A DNA stretch of 21,167 nt from an uncultured Arcobacter sp. (GTDB taxonomy: Bacteria > Campylobacterota > Campylobacteria > Campylobacterales > Arcobacteraceae). Shown piece after piece: positions 1 through 7,634 of the stretch. The notes beneath the pieces are model-generated. The model was not told where the DNA came from, did not search any database, and was given only the letters and a program-made list of their open reading frames with translations. The position numbers and the translations under genes are program-made. Position 1 is the stretch's first letter. Every line of letters starts with the position of its first letter. Where the stretch lies: assembly GCA_937860115.1 (NCBI GenBank), contig CALMBI010000238.1, positions 1 to 21,167 of the forward strand. The letters run 5' to 3'.

Positions 1-97
1 TTTATATAAGAAAGATAACCTTCTATAAATAATGAGTAGCTAAAAGTATCAGTTATACTATTTGGATAGATATGTAAACTAAAATTAAGTTTAACTT

Positions 98-112
98 GGA
101 TACAATCCGCTC
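98..112 (+). promoter_or_regulatory. Probable promoter (-10 TACAAT) of the alpha ribosomal operon
   Basis: The 15-mer GGATACAATCCGCTC contains a TACAAT hexamer at 101-106, which fits the Campylobacterota sigma-70 -10 element. No TTGACA-like -35 is visible, as is normal in this phylum. The same 15 bases recur exactly before dnaE at 3267-3281. The stretch after the hexamer, CCGCTC, is GC-rich in an AT-rich region. If transcription starts 6-8 bases after the hexamer, the rpmJ mRNA has a leader of about 155 bases. The start site is inferred, not seen. Confidence 0.6.
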
Positions 113-268
113 CTGTTTCTATAGCCAAAGAGAAGTTTTTGTAAAATTTTTGATTAGATTTTATAAAGAGTTGGTGTAAATCATCACGGTTTCAACTCAC
201 TAAGCTCAGCTATTTAGGTGAGTTGTAAGCACCTGTAGATTCAGATAAATTTTTGAAGGACGGTTACT
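113..268 (+). promoter_or_regulatory. Structured 5' leader of the alpha operon, candidate r-protein autoregulatory RNA
   Basis: This non-coding stretch lies between the probable promoter and rpmJ. Its main hairpin pairs CAACTCAC (193-200) with GTGAGTTG (218-225), extended by TAA/TTA pairs (201-203 with 214-216) across one bulged G. The same CAACTC (193-198) can instead pair with an upstream GAGTTG (168-173), and AGGTG (216-220) can pair with CACCT (230-234). These folds exclude one another, giving a 1:2, 2:3, 3:4 arrangement. No U-tract follows, so translational control is more likely than transcription termination. The rpmJ Shine-Dalgarno AAGGA is at 256-260. In Escherichia coli the alpha operon is repressed by S4 (rpsD) at its leader; an equivalent here is inference. 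Bases 1-97 show no gene. Confidence 0.45.
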
Positions 269-382
269 ATGAAAGTAAGAGCTTCAGTTAAGAAGATGTG
301 TGACAAATGTAAAATTGTCAAGAGAAGAGGTATCGTAAGAGTAATCTGCGAAGTAAAAAAACATAAACAAAGACAAGGATAA
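269..382 (+). CDS. rpmJ: 50S ribosomal protein L36
   Basis: This encodes a 37-residue protein starting MKVRASVKKMCDKCK and ending HKQRQG, the expected size and sequence for bacterial L36, a small zinc-binding protein of the large ribosomal subunit near the peptidyl transferase region. The zinc ligands are visible as C11, C14, C27 and H32 (C-x2-C-x12-C-x4-H), so this is the zinc-binding (C+) paralogue type. The start is fixed by the Shine-Dalgarno AAGGA at 256-260, eight bases upstream. It is the first gene of the alpha operon here, and rpsM follows after three bases. In many bacteria infA sits just upstream; it is absent from this window. Confidence 0.95.
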   Translation: MKVRASVKKMCDKCKIVKRRGIVRVICEVKKHKQRQG

Positions 383-385
383 GCG

Positions 386-757
386 ATGGCAAGAATTGCT
401 GGTACAGACTTACCAAACAAAAAAAGAATGGAGTATGCTTTAACATACGTTTTCGGTATTGGTTTACATACATCAAGATTGATTTTAACTGCAACAGGGA
501 TTGATTTCAATAAAAGAGCAGCTGATTTAACAGAAGATGAAGCAGCAGCAATCAGAAATGAAATTCAAGCAAATTATGTTGTAGAGGGTGATTTAAGAAA
601 AAAAGTTGCTATGGATATTAAAGCTTTAATGGACTTAGGTAGCTATAGAGGGTTAAGACACAGAAAAGGTTTACCATGTAGAGGGCAAAAAACAAAAACA
701 AATGCTCGAACAAGAAAAGGTAAGAAAAAAACTATCGGTGCAGCACCTAAGAAGTAA
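386..757 (+). CDS. rpsM: 30S ribosomal protein S13
   Basis: The 123-residue product is ribosomal protein S13, located in the head of the small subunit, where it contacts the P-site tRNA and forms bridges to the large subunit. The N-terminus MARIAGTDLPNKKRMEYALTYVFGIG carries the typical helix-two-turn-helix start, residues 85-100 carry the conserved YRGLRHRKGLPCRGQKT segment, and the C-terminus is a very basic tail (ARTRKGKKKTIGAAPKK) that reaches into the P site. Length is normal for bacteria. The gene follows rpmJ with a three-base gap and is followed by rpsK, whose Shine-Dalgarno overlaps the rpsM stop codon, pointing to coupled translation. Confidence 0.97.
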   Translation: MARIAGTDLPNKKRMEYALTYVFGIGLHTSRLILTATGIDFNKRAADLTEDEAAAIRNEIQANYVVEGDLRKKVAMDIKALMDLGSYRGLRHRKGLPCRGQKTKTNARTRKGKKKTIGAAPKK

Positions 758-767
758 GGGATAAAAT

Positions 768-1160
768 ATGGCAAAAAGAAAAGTAACTAGAAAAAAAATA
801 GTAAGAAAAAATATTGCTGATGGTATCGTGCACATTGCTGCTACATTCAACAATACAATGGTTACAGTAACTGATAATGCAGGAAATACAATTTCTTGGG
901 CAAGTGCTGGAAATCTTGGATTTAAAGGTAGCAAAAAATCTACACCTTTCGCAGCTCAAGCAGCAGCAGAAAGCGCATTAGCAAAAGCTATTGAGCATGG
1001 TATTAAAAATGTAGGTATCAAAGTACAAGGACCTGGTTCTGGTAGAGATACAGCTGTTAAAGCAATTGGTTCAACTGAAGGTATTACAGTTAAATGGTTT
1101 AAAGATGTTACTCCTTTACCACATAACGGTTGTAGACCTCCTAAAAGAAGAAGAGTGTAA
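768..1160 (+). CDS. rpsK: 30S ribosomal protein S11
   Basis: The 130-residue product is ribosomal protein S11 of the small-subunit platform, where it binds 16S rRNA near the E site and the mRNA exit. Recognisable segments are HIAATFNNTMVTVTDNAGN (about residues 23-41), the glycine-rich GPGSGRDTAVKAI (about 89-101) and the invariant C-terminal HNGCRPPKRRRV. Length is standard. The Shine-Dalgarno AAGGG (756-760) overlaps the rpsM stop, and the stop codon of rpsK in turn lies within the Shine-Dalgarno region of rpsD, so the genes are tightly coupled in the alpha operon. Confidence 0.97.
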   Translation: MAKRKVTRKKIVRKNIADGIVHIAATFNNTMVTVTDNAGNTISWASAGNLGFKGSKKSTPFAAQAAAESALAKAIEHGIKNVGIKVQGPGSGRDTAVKAIGSTEGITVKWFKDVTPLPHNGCRPPKRRRV

Positions 1161-1170
1161 GGAGTAAAGC

Positions 1171-1797
1171 ATGGCAAGATATAGAGGACCTGTAGAAAAA
1201 TTAGAAAGAAGACTTAACGCTGACCTTGGTTTAAAAGGTGAGAGAAGACTTAATGGTAAAAGTGCTTTAGAAAAAAGACCATTTGCTCCAGGACAACATG
1301 GACAAAGAAGAACAAAACTATCTGAGTACGGTCAACAATTACAAGAAAAACAAAAAGCAAAAATTCTTTATGGTATCCCTGAAAAACAATTCAGAAAATA
1401 CTTCAAAGAAGCAGCAAGAAGAGAAGGAAATACTGGATCTAACTTAATCGAATTAATCGAAACAAGATTAGACAATGTAGTTTTCAGAATGGGATTTGCT
1501 ACAACTAGAGCTAATGCAAGACAATTCGTAACACACGGACACATCTTAGTAGATGGTAAAAAAGTTGATATCCCTTCTTTCTTAGTAAAAGCTGGATCAA
1601 AAATCGAAATTAGAGAAAAATCTAAAGCAAATACACAAATCGTAAGATCTTTAGAACTTACAAATCAAACAGGAATGGTTGACTGGGTAAGTGTAGATAA
1701 AGAGAAAGTATTTGGTATATTTACAAGAATTCCAACAAGAGAAGAAGTTGTTATTCCAGTACAAGAAAGATTAATCGTAGAGTTATATTCAAAATAA
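1171..1797 (+). CDS. rpsD: 30S ribosomal protein S4
   Basis: The 208-residue product is S4, a primary 16S rRNA binder that starts assembly of the small-subunit body. The N-terminal domain starts MARYRGPVEKLERR and has PFAPGQHGQRR near residues 34-44. The C-terminal S4 RNA-binding fold includes RLDNVVFRMGFATTRANARQFVTHGHILVDGKKV (about residues 93-126). The N-terminal region lacks the zinc-binding cysteines of some S4 proteins, so this is the zinc-free (C-) form, unlike the zinc-binding L36 of the same operon. In E. coli, S4 is the translational repressor of the alpha operon, which makes it the first candidate ligand for the structured leader at 113-268. The gene has a good Shine-Dalgarno (AAGGA, 1159-1163). 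Confidence 0.97.
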   Translation: MARYRGPVEKLERRLNADLGLKGERRLNGKSALEKRPFAPGQHGQRRTKLSEYGQQLQEKQKAKILYGIPEKQFRKYFKEAARREGNTGSNLIELIETRLDNVVFRMGFATTRANARQFVTHGHILVDGKKVDIPSFLVKAGSKIEIREKSKANTQIVRSLELTNQTGMVDWVSVDKEKVFGIFTRIPTREEVVIPVQERLIVELYSK

Positions 1798-1817
1798 TAA
1801 ATTAAAAAGGATAAAGA

Positions 1818-2822
1818 ATGAAAAAATTTGTAACAGCTCCATTTTTACCAACAGAAGTTGCAATCGAAAAGATTTCACAAAACGTGGCAAAAATAAGTGC
1901 TTATCCTTTTGAAAGCGGATATGGTATCACTTTAGCTCATCCATTAAGAAGACTTTTAATGAGTTCTTCTGTTGGATATTCTGTAATCGCAGTTCACATC
2001 GAAGGTGCGGCTCATGAATTTGATACAGTTAGAGGAATGCTTGAAGACATTTCAATGTTTATTATCAATCTTAAAAATATGAGATTTAAAATAAACAATG
2101 GAGAAGATAGAGTTGAGATCAAATATACTTTCAATTCTAAGCAAACAATAACTGGTGCTGAATTATCAAATGATGATTTAACAGTTATTAACAGTGATGC
2201 ATATTTAGCAACAATTAATGATGATTTTAGTTTAACATTCTCGATTATTGTTCAAAAAGGTATCGGATATGTTTCTTCTGAAGAGATTAGAGGAATGATT
2301 AGTAAAGAATATATACCAATCGATGCATTCTTCTCTCCAGTAAAAAAAGTAACATACGATATTGAAAAAATGCTTGTTGAAGACAATCCTAACTTTGAAA
2401 AAGTTGTGTTTGTTGTAGAAACAAATGGTCAAATTGCACCAATCGATGCATTCAAAGAATCTGTATCAATTATGTATGATCAAATGTCAGTATTCAATAA
2501 AGTATTTAATCTTTCTGATGTACAAATTGTTGAAAATTCGTTTGAAGAAAGCAATATAGATTTAAAAGAACTAGTAGTTAAGATTGAAGATTTAGATCTT
2601 AGTGCTAGAAGCTTTAACTCTTTAGATAGAGCTAAAATTAAATATGTTGGTGATTTAGCATTAATGAGTGAAGTTGAAGTTAGAAATATCAAAAATTTAG
2701 GTAAAAAATCTCTTGATGAAATCGCAGAGAAATTTGCTTCTATCGGTTTCCCAATCGAAAGTACATTACCTGAAGATGTAGCTTCAGCTTTAAGAAAAAA
2801 ACTTGAGCAATTAAAAGCTTAA
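1818..2822 (+). CDS. rpoA: DNA-directed RNA polymerase subunit alpha
   Basis: The 334-residue product is the alpha subunit that dimerises to start assembly of RNA polymerase core. The N-terminal domain (about 1-235) carries YPFESGYGITLAHPLRRLLMSS, the dimer and beta-contact region. After a linker, the C-terminal domain (about 255-320) carries LSARSFNSLDRAKIKYVGDL and NLGKKSLDEI, the helix-hairpin-helix fold that binds UP elements and regulators; R264 matches the DNA-contacting arginine R265 of E. coli. Length is close to the usual 330. It has an AAAAGGAT Shine-Dalgarno just after rpsD and lies between rpsD and rplQ, the standard order of the alpha operon. Confidence 0.97.
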   Translation: MKKFVTAPFLPTEVAIEKISQNVAKISAYPFESGYGITLAHPLRRLLMSSSVGYSVIAVHIEGAAHEFDTVRGMLEDISMFIINLKNMRFKINNGEDRVEIKYTFNSKQTITGAELSNDDLTVINSDAYLATINDDFSLTFSIIVQKGIGYVSSEEIRGMISKEYIPIDAFFSPVKKVTYDIEKMLVEDNPNFEKVVFVVETNGQIAPIDAFKESVSIMYDQMSVFNKVFNLSDVQIVENSFEESNIDLKELVVKIEDLDLSARSFNSLDRAKIKYVGDLALMSEVEVRNIKNLGKKSLDEIAEKFASIGFPIESTLPEDVASALRKKLEQLKA

Positions 2823-2842
2823 GAATAGAAAGAAGGATAGTT

Positions 2843-3193
2843 ATGAGACATAAGCACGGATATAGAAAGCTTAGTAGAACTTCATCTCACAGAAAAGCGT
2901 TACTTAAAAATTTAAGTATAGCTATTATCTTAAGAGAAAAAATTGAAACTACTTTGCCTAAAGCAAAAGAATTAAAAAGATTTGTAGAAAAATTAGTTAC
3001 TCAAGCTAGAGTTAATGATTTAAATGCACACAGAATAGTATTTGCTGCTCTTCAAGATAAAGAAGCAACAAAAAAATTAATGAATGAGATCGCTCCAAAA
3101 TATCTTGAAAGAAATGGTGGATACACATCTATCATCAAAACAAGAATCAGAAAAGGTGACGCTACTCAAATGGCTTACATCTCTTTTGTATAA
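2843..3193 (+). CDS. rplQ: 50S ribosomal protein L17
   Basis: The 116-residue product is ribosomal protein L17 of the large subunit, near the exit of the peptide tunnel. It opens with MRHKHGYRKLSRTSSHRKALLKNL, the hallmark N-terminus, followed by REKIETTLPKAKELKRFVEKLVT. The C-terminal half has NGGYTSIIKTRIRKGDATQMAYISFV, equivalent to the usual GGYTRI-K---R-GD-A-MA-IEL. The Shine-Dalgarno GAAGGA precedes the ATG. It is the last gene of the operon, and an intrinsic terminator begins 17 bases after its stop. Confidence 0.96.
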   Translation: MRHKHGYRKLSRTSSHRKALLKNLSIAIILREKIETTLPKAKELKRFVEKLVTQARVNDLNAHRIVFAALQDKEATKKLMNEIAPKYLERNGGYTSIIKTRIRKGDATQMAYISFV

Positions 3194-3210
3194 TCAAAAG
3201 TGATTTTATT

Positions 3211-3245
3211 AAAAGGCTAGTAGATTATTCTACTAGCCTTTTTTT
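3211..3245 (+). terminator. Intrinsic terminator of the alpha operon
   Basis: A perfect 14-bp inverted repeat, AAAAGGCTAGTAGA at 3211-3224 and TCTACTAGCCTTTT at 3229-3242, encloses a TTAT loop and runs into a T-tract ending at 3245. This is a textbook Rho-independent terminator placed just after rplQ. Its T-run lies about 25 bases upstream of the dnaE -10 element, so it may also serve as the T-rich upstream element that Campylobacterota promoters use in place of a -35; that second role is inference. Confidence 0.93.
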
Positions 3246-3266
3246 ATGCAATTGTTAGTCCCAATA

Positions 3267-3281
3267 GGATACAATCCGCTC
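3267..3281 (+). promoter_or_regulatory. Probable dnaE promoter (-10 TACAAT)
   Basis: GGATACAATCCGCTC is identical over 15 bases to the probable alpha-operon promoter at 98-112. TACAAT occupies 3270-3275, and the likely start site is near 3282, giving a leader of about 26 bases. There is no canonical -35 and only a weak A-rich ribosome-binding region before the dnaE ATG at 3308. Confidence 0.6.
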
Positions 3282-3307
3282 TTAAAATCTAATAAAAAAG
3301 TATAAAA

Positions 3308-6300
3308 ATGTCATCAAAAAAGATTCCACAATTTACTCATCTTCATCTCCATACAGAGTTTTCAATGCTTGATGGAGCAAATAAAATTCCCGTACTTGCT
3401 AAAAAAATAAAAGAACTTGGTATGAATAGTGTTGCTATGACAGATCATGGCAATATGTTTGGTACCATAACTTTTTATAATACGATGAAAAAAGAGGGGA
3501 TTAAACCAATTATTGGTATGGAAGCATATCTGCATAATGAAGAGGATATAGGGGATAAAACAACAAAAAGAAGATTTCACTTATGCCTTTATGCAAAAAA
3601 TAACGAAGGGTACAAAAACCTTATGTATCTAAGTTCAATGGCGTATATGGAGGGGTTTTATTATTATCCTAGAATAAATAAAAAACTTCTCAAAGAAAAT
3701 GCTGAAGGGCTTATTTGTACAGCTGCTTGTTTGCAAGGTGAAATAAATTGGCATCTCAACACTAATAGTGAACGAAATGTAAAAAATGGTGCAAAAGGAT
3801 ATGAAGAGGCTAAAAAGATAGCATTAGAGTATAAAGAGATCTTTGGGGATGATTTTTATCTTGAAATAATGCGACACGGAATCGATGATCAGCTTTTCAT
3901 TGATAGTCAAATAATTAAACTCTCTTTAGAAACAGGGATAAAAATCGTAGCTACAAATGATACTCACTATACAGAACAAAAAGATGCAGAAGCTCATGAA
4001 GCATTTATGTGTATCGCTATGAATAAACTCTATGATGATCCAAATCGTATGAGACATAGTGTGCATGAATTTTATGTGAAGTCTCCAGAACAGATGGCAA
4101 AACTTTATGCGGATATCCCTGAAGCTCTCTCAAATACTATGGAGATAGTTGAAAAATGTAATCTTGAGATAAAACTTGGGAATCCAACCCCACCAAATTT
4201 TAAATTTACACGGGAGAAATCTGCCCTACATCATCTTACTTTGCCTCAGCAAGATTTAGAATATTCTTTAGAAAATGATAAGGTATTGTTTGAATTTGAG
4301 TGTTTAAAAGGGCTTGAAAAACGACTTGAGATTGTACCACTTGAAAAACACCAAGAGTATAAAGATCGCTTAAGAGTTGAGATAGATATTATTAACAATA
4401 TGAAATTCCCTGGATATATGCTTATCGTTTGGGATTTTGTGGCTTATGCAAAAAGAAACGATATCCCAGTTGGTCCTGGAAGGGGTTCAGCTGCTGGAAG
4501 TTTGGTTGCATTTTGTCTTTTTATCACCGATATTGACCCGATGCCTTATGGACTTCTTTTTGAGAGATTTCTTAATCCTGAAAGGGTTTCGATGCCAGAT
4601 ATCGATATGGACTTTTGTCAAGCAAGACGACAAGAGGTTATTGACTATGTTGTTGAAAAATATGGAAGGGTGAATGTTGCTCAGATTATCACTTTTGGAA
4701 AACTTCTTGCAAAAGGGGTGATACGAGATGTTGCAAGGGTTCTTGATATGCCCTATAAAGATGCAGATGCGATGGCAAAACTGATACCTGATGAACTTGG
4801 AATCAATCTAAAAGACTCTTGGGAAAAAGAGCCAAAACTAAAAGCATTGTGCGAAGCTGATCCAAAAGCTGCAAGAGTTTGGGAGTATGCTTTGGCCTTA
4901 GAAGGACTCAATAGAAATGCTGGGACACATGCAGCTGGTGTTGTTATTTCAAATGATCCGCTTTATCTTAAAACTCCTCTTTTTAAGCCATCAGGACTCG
5001 ATACTATCGCAACGCAATATAATGGAAAATATGTAGAAGATGTTGACTTAATCAAATTTGACTTTTTGGGACTTAAAACTTTGACAGTAATTGAAGGGGC
5101 ATTGCAGTTAGTAGAGAAGCGACATGGGAAAAGAATTAACTTTATAGAGCAAGATGTAAACGATAAAGGTGTTTATGACCTCATTCAAACGGGTCATACG
5201 ATAGGATTATTTCAAATAGAGTCTTCAGGTATGCAAGACCTTAATAAAAGGCTAAAACCTTCTAATTTTGAAGATATTATCGCGGTTCTTGCACTCTATC
5301 GACCAGGACCAATGGAATCAGGGATGCTTGATGATTTTATCGATAGGAAACATGGTCGTGCAAAAATTGATTATTTTTATGATGAATTTGAAGCACCACT
5401 AAAACCTATACTTGAGCCAACTTATGGTGTTATTGTATATCAAGAGCAAGTTATGCAAATCGTACAAGTTATTGGTGGATTTTCTCTTGGTGGAGCTGAC
5501 TTGGTGCGAAGGGCAATGGGTAAGAAAATCAAAGAGGAGATGGACAAACTCAAAGGTGAATTTGCTGAAGGTGGTGTGAAAAAAGGATACCAAAGGGAGC
5601 ATTGTGAAGAGCTCTTTGATTTGATTGTTAAATTTGCTGGGTATGGATTTAATAAATCCCACTCTGCAGCCTATGCAATGGTGACCTTTTATACCTCATA
5701 TCTAAAAGCTTATTATACGACAGAGTTTATGGCAGCACTTCTTACAAGTGAAAAAGACAATACTGATAAAGTTGTTAAATATGTCGATGAAGTGAAACGG
5801 CTTGGGTATGATTTGGTGCCTCCACATATCAATAAATCAGATCTTGTTTTTAGTGCTGATACACTTGAGGATAAAGAAGTTGTAATGTTTGGGATGGGTG
5901 CACTGAAAGGTGCTGGGGATGTCGCAATCAACTCAATTTTAAAAGCAAGAACTGACGGTGAATTTAAGGATCTGAGTGATTTTGTAAGTCGAATCGATGG
6001 AAGTAAAGTAAATAAAAGAGTTATTGAAACATTGGCAAAATCAGGAGCCCTTGATTGCTTTGGATATACTAGAAGAGCACTGTTGGAACAAATAGAAGAG
6101 ATAGTTGAGGCTGTTGGAAAAGCATCACAAGCTAAAAAACAAGCTATTGGAAGTTTATTTGGTGATGATGAAGAGATGACAGCTATTGAGATAACAATCA
6201 AAGATATGCCAGAATTTGATGCAAAAGAGATACTTGAGATGGAAAAAGAATCTCTTGGATTTTATGTTTCAGGACATCCTTTAGATAGATATAGAGAGCA

Positions 6301-6853
6301 ATTTGATGAGATTAATTATACATTAAGCTCTCAAATTGATGAACTTACAGATGGAAGTGAAACCTTACTTGTAGGAAAAATTGAAAATATTGCAAAAAAA
6401 ACATCTAAAAAAGGGCAACCACTTGGGATCGTAACTGTTATTGATCTTCATGGAAGTTTTGATTTGATGCTTTTTGATAATATGCTTAAAGAACTTGAAG
6501 ATGATTTTGACCTTGACAAACCACTTGCTTTTAAAGTAAGTGTAACTGTAAATGATTTTGGTGTACGATTTAATGTACGAAAACTAGAATCACTTAAAGA
6601 TGCCAAAAATGAAAAAATCAAGATAAAAAAAGTGGCAGAGGTTTTACCTCCACTTGTAGTTAATATTCCATACAGTGATGATGTGGCGATTCTTTATAAG
6701 CTTTTTGAAGTGATGTCACAAAATCAAGGTAAAAGAGATGTTGTACTTACTATTAAATCAAAACTTGGAAATATCGAAATAGATAGTGGATACAAAATTA
6801 GTAAAGATTGTGAGAGATTATTAAAAGAATTAGAGGGAGTTTACATTGAATAA
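3308..6853 (+). CDS. dnaE: DNA polymerase III subunit alpha
   Basis: The 1181-residue product is the replicative polymerase catalytic subunit. Domain order is PHP (about 1-290), then palm, thumb and fingers of a C-family polymerase, helix-hairpin-helix, OB fold and a C-terminal tau-binding region. The three catalytic aspartates align as D431 and D433 (PDIDMDFC) and D585 (KFDFLGL), with the same 152-residue spacing as D403-D555 in E. coli. PGRGSAAGSL (about 394-403) is the conserved palm motif. The PHP domain keeps its metal-binding residues: H13 and H15 in HLHLHTEFSMLDG, D46 and H47 in TDHG, a GMEAY glutamate and a NDTHY Asp/His, unlike the degenerate E. coli PHP. The stop overlaps the surE start. 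The operon continues into surE. Confidence 0.97.
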   Translation: MSSKKIPQFTHLHLHTEFSMLDGANKIPVLAKKIKELGMNSVAMTDHGNMFGTITFYNTMKKEGIKPIIGMEAYLHNEEDIGDKTTKRRFHLCLYAKNNEGYKNLMYLSSMAYMEGFYYYPRINKKLLKENAEGLICTAACLQGEINWHLNTNSERNVKNGAKGYEEAKKIALEYKEIFGDDFYLEIMRHGIDDQLFIDSQIIKLSLETGIKIVATNDTHYTEQKDAEAHEAFMCIAMNKLYDDPNRMRHSVHEFYVKSPEQMAKLYADIPEALSNTMEIVEKCNLEIKLGNPTPPNFKFTREKSALHHLTLPQQDLEYSLENDKVLFEFECLKGLEKRLEIVPLEKHQEYKDRLRVEIDIINNMKFPGYMLIVWDFVAYAKRNDIPVGPGRGSAAGSLVAFCLFITDIDPMPYGLLFERFLNPERVSMPDIDMDFCQARRQEVIDYVVEKYGRVNVAQIITFGKLLAKGVIRDVARVLDMPYKDADAMAKLIPDELGINLKDSWEKEPKLKALCEADPKAARVWEYALALEGLNRNAGTHAAGVVISNDPLYLKTPLFKPSGLDTIATQYNGKYVEDVDLIKFDFLGLKTLTVIEGALQLVEKRHGKRINFIEQDVNDKGVYDLIQTGHTIGLFQIESSGMQDLNKRLKPSNFEDIIAVLALYRPGPMESGMLDDFIDRKHGRAKIDYFYDEFEAPLKPILEPTYGVIVYQEQVMQIVQVIGGFSLGGADLVRRAMGKKIKEEMDKLKGEFAEGGVKKGYQREHCEELFDLIVKFAGYGFNKSHSAAYAMVTFYTSYLKAYYTTEFMAALLTSEKDNTDKVVKYVDEVKRLGYDLVPPHINKSDLVFSADTLEDKEVVMFGMGALKGAGDVAINSILKARTDGEFKDLSDFVSRIDGSKVNKRVIETLAKSGALDCFGYTRRALLEQIEEIVEAVGKASQAKKQAIGSLFGDDEEMTAIEITIKDMPEFDAKEILEMEKESLGFYVSGHPLDRYREQFDEINYTLSSQIDELTDGSETLLVGKIENIAKKTSKKGQPLGIVTVIDLHGSFDLMLFDNMLKELEDDFDLDKPLAFKVSVTVNDFGVRFNVRKLESLKDAKNEKIKIKKVAEVLPPLVVNIPYSDDVAILYKLFEVMSQNQGKRDVVLTIKSKLGNIEIDSGYKISKDCERLLKELEGVYIE

Positions 6854-7634
6854 AAAACATATTTTAGTAACAAATGATGATGGATTTGATGCTGTTGGTT
6901 TAAAACATTTAGTAGAAGCTTTAGAGTCAATTGCAAGGGTAACTGTTGTAGCTCCAGCATCTAATAAATCTGCATGTGCTCATAGTATGACATTGACTCA
7001 TCCTTTACGCTTTAAAAGTTTTGGAGATGATAAGTATTTTTTAGAAGATGGGACACCAACTGATTGTATTTTTTTGGGACTCCACACACTTTTAGGGGAG
7101 AACAAACCTGATCTTGTGATCAGTGGGATAAATATAGGATCTAATATGGGTGAAGATATCACTTATAGTGGAACTGTTGCAGGAGCTATGGAAGCAGTAC
7201 TTCACGATGTCCCTGCTATTGCAATCTCACAAGTACTTGATGATAAAGTAAAAGAGATAGTAGATATTTGGGATTATTCATTAGCTAAAAAGTCTATTTT
7301 GGATATAGTTGCAAAAATTTTAGAAGGTGAGTTTCCACTTGGAAAACGAAAACTTTTAAATATTAATATCCCACCATGCACTATTGATGAGTGTAGGGGA
7401 ATAAAGATAACAAAAGCAGGGTATAGAAACTATGGTAATGATTATCGAACTTATCACGATCCAAAGGGAAATGAGTTTCATTGGATAGGATTGCATCCAC
7501 TTATTTGGGAAAGTGATGATAAGAGATGTGATTTTGAAGCGATAAAAGATAATTATGTTTCAATAACTCCAATAAAACTTGATTTGACAAGTTATGATGA
7601 TATAGAAAAATTAACGCAATGGATGGAAAAATAG
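6846..7634 (+). CDS. surE: 5'/3'-nucleotidase SurE (survival protein)
   Basis: The 262-residue product is a SurE-type metal-dependent nucleotidase that removes phosphate from nucleoside 5'- and 3'-monophosphates in the cytoplasm. The metal-binding start ILVTNDDGFDAVGL, the PASNKSACAHSMTLTHPL segment, the DGTPTDCIFLGL segment and the VISGINIGSNMGEDITYSGTVAGAMEA motif are all present. Length is normal. The start codon is TTG, chosen because GAGGGAG at 6833-6839 sits six bases upstream and no nearby ATG keeps the NDDG motif near the N-terminus. The first eight bases overlap the end of dnaE, so translation is probably coupled. The stop TAG is followed at once by the ATG of the next gene. Confidence 0.95.
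   Translation: MNKKHILVTNDDGFDAVGLKHLVEALESIARVTVVAPASNKSACAHSMTLTHPLRFKSFGDDKYFLEDGTPTDCIFLGLHTLLGENKPDLVISGINIGSNMGEDITYSGTVAGAMEAVLHDVPAIAISQVLDDKVKEIVDIWDYSLAKKSILDIVAKILEGEFPLGKRKLLNINIPPCTIDECRGIKITKAGYRNYGNDYRTYHDPKGNEFHWIGLHPLIWESDDKRCDFEAIKDNYVSITPIKLDLTSYDDIEKLTQWMEK

Noticed and set aside
45..59. AGTAT/ATACT inverted repeat upstream of the first promoter
   Set aside because: Only five A/T-rich pairs; expected by chance in sequence of this composition.
181..240. tRNA-like or intrinsic-terminator reading of the leader hairpin
   Set aside because: There is no acceptor, anticodon or T-loop pattern and no T-tract after the stem.
241..510. 89-residue open frame on the minus strand
   Set aside because: It lies across rpmJ and rpsM in antisense, has no ribosome-binding site, and its hydrophobic composition is what antisense of Lys-rich code gives.
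5713..6201. 162-residue open frame on the minus strand within dnaE
   Set aside because: It is fully covered by the confident dnaE frame; the Ser-rich composition is typical of antisense shadow and it has no motif.
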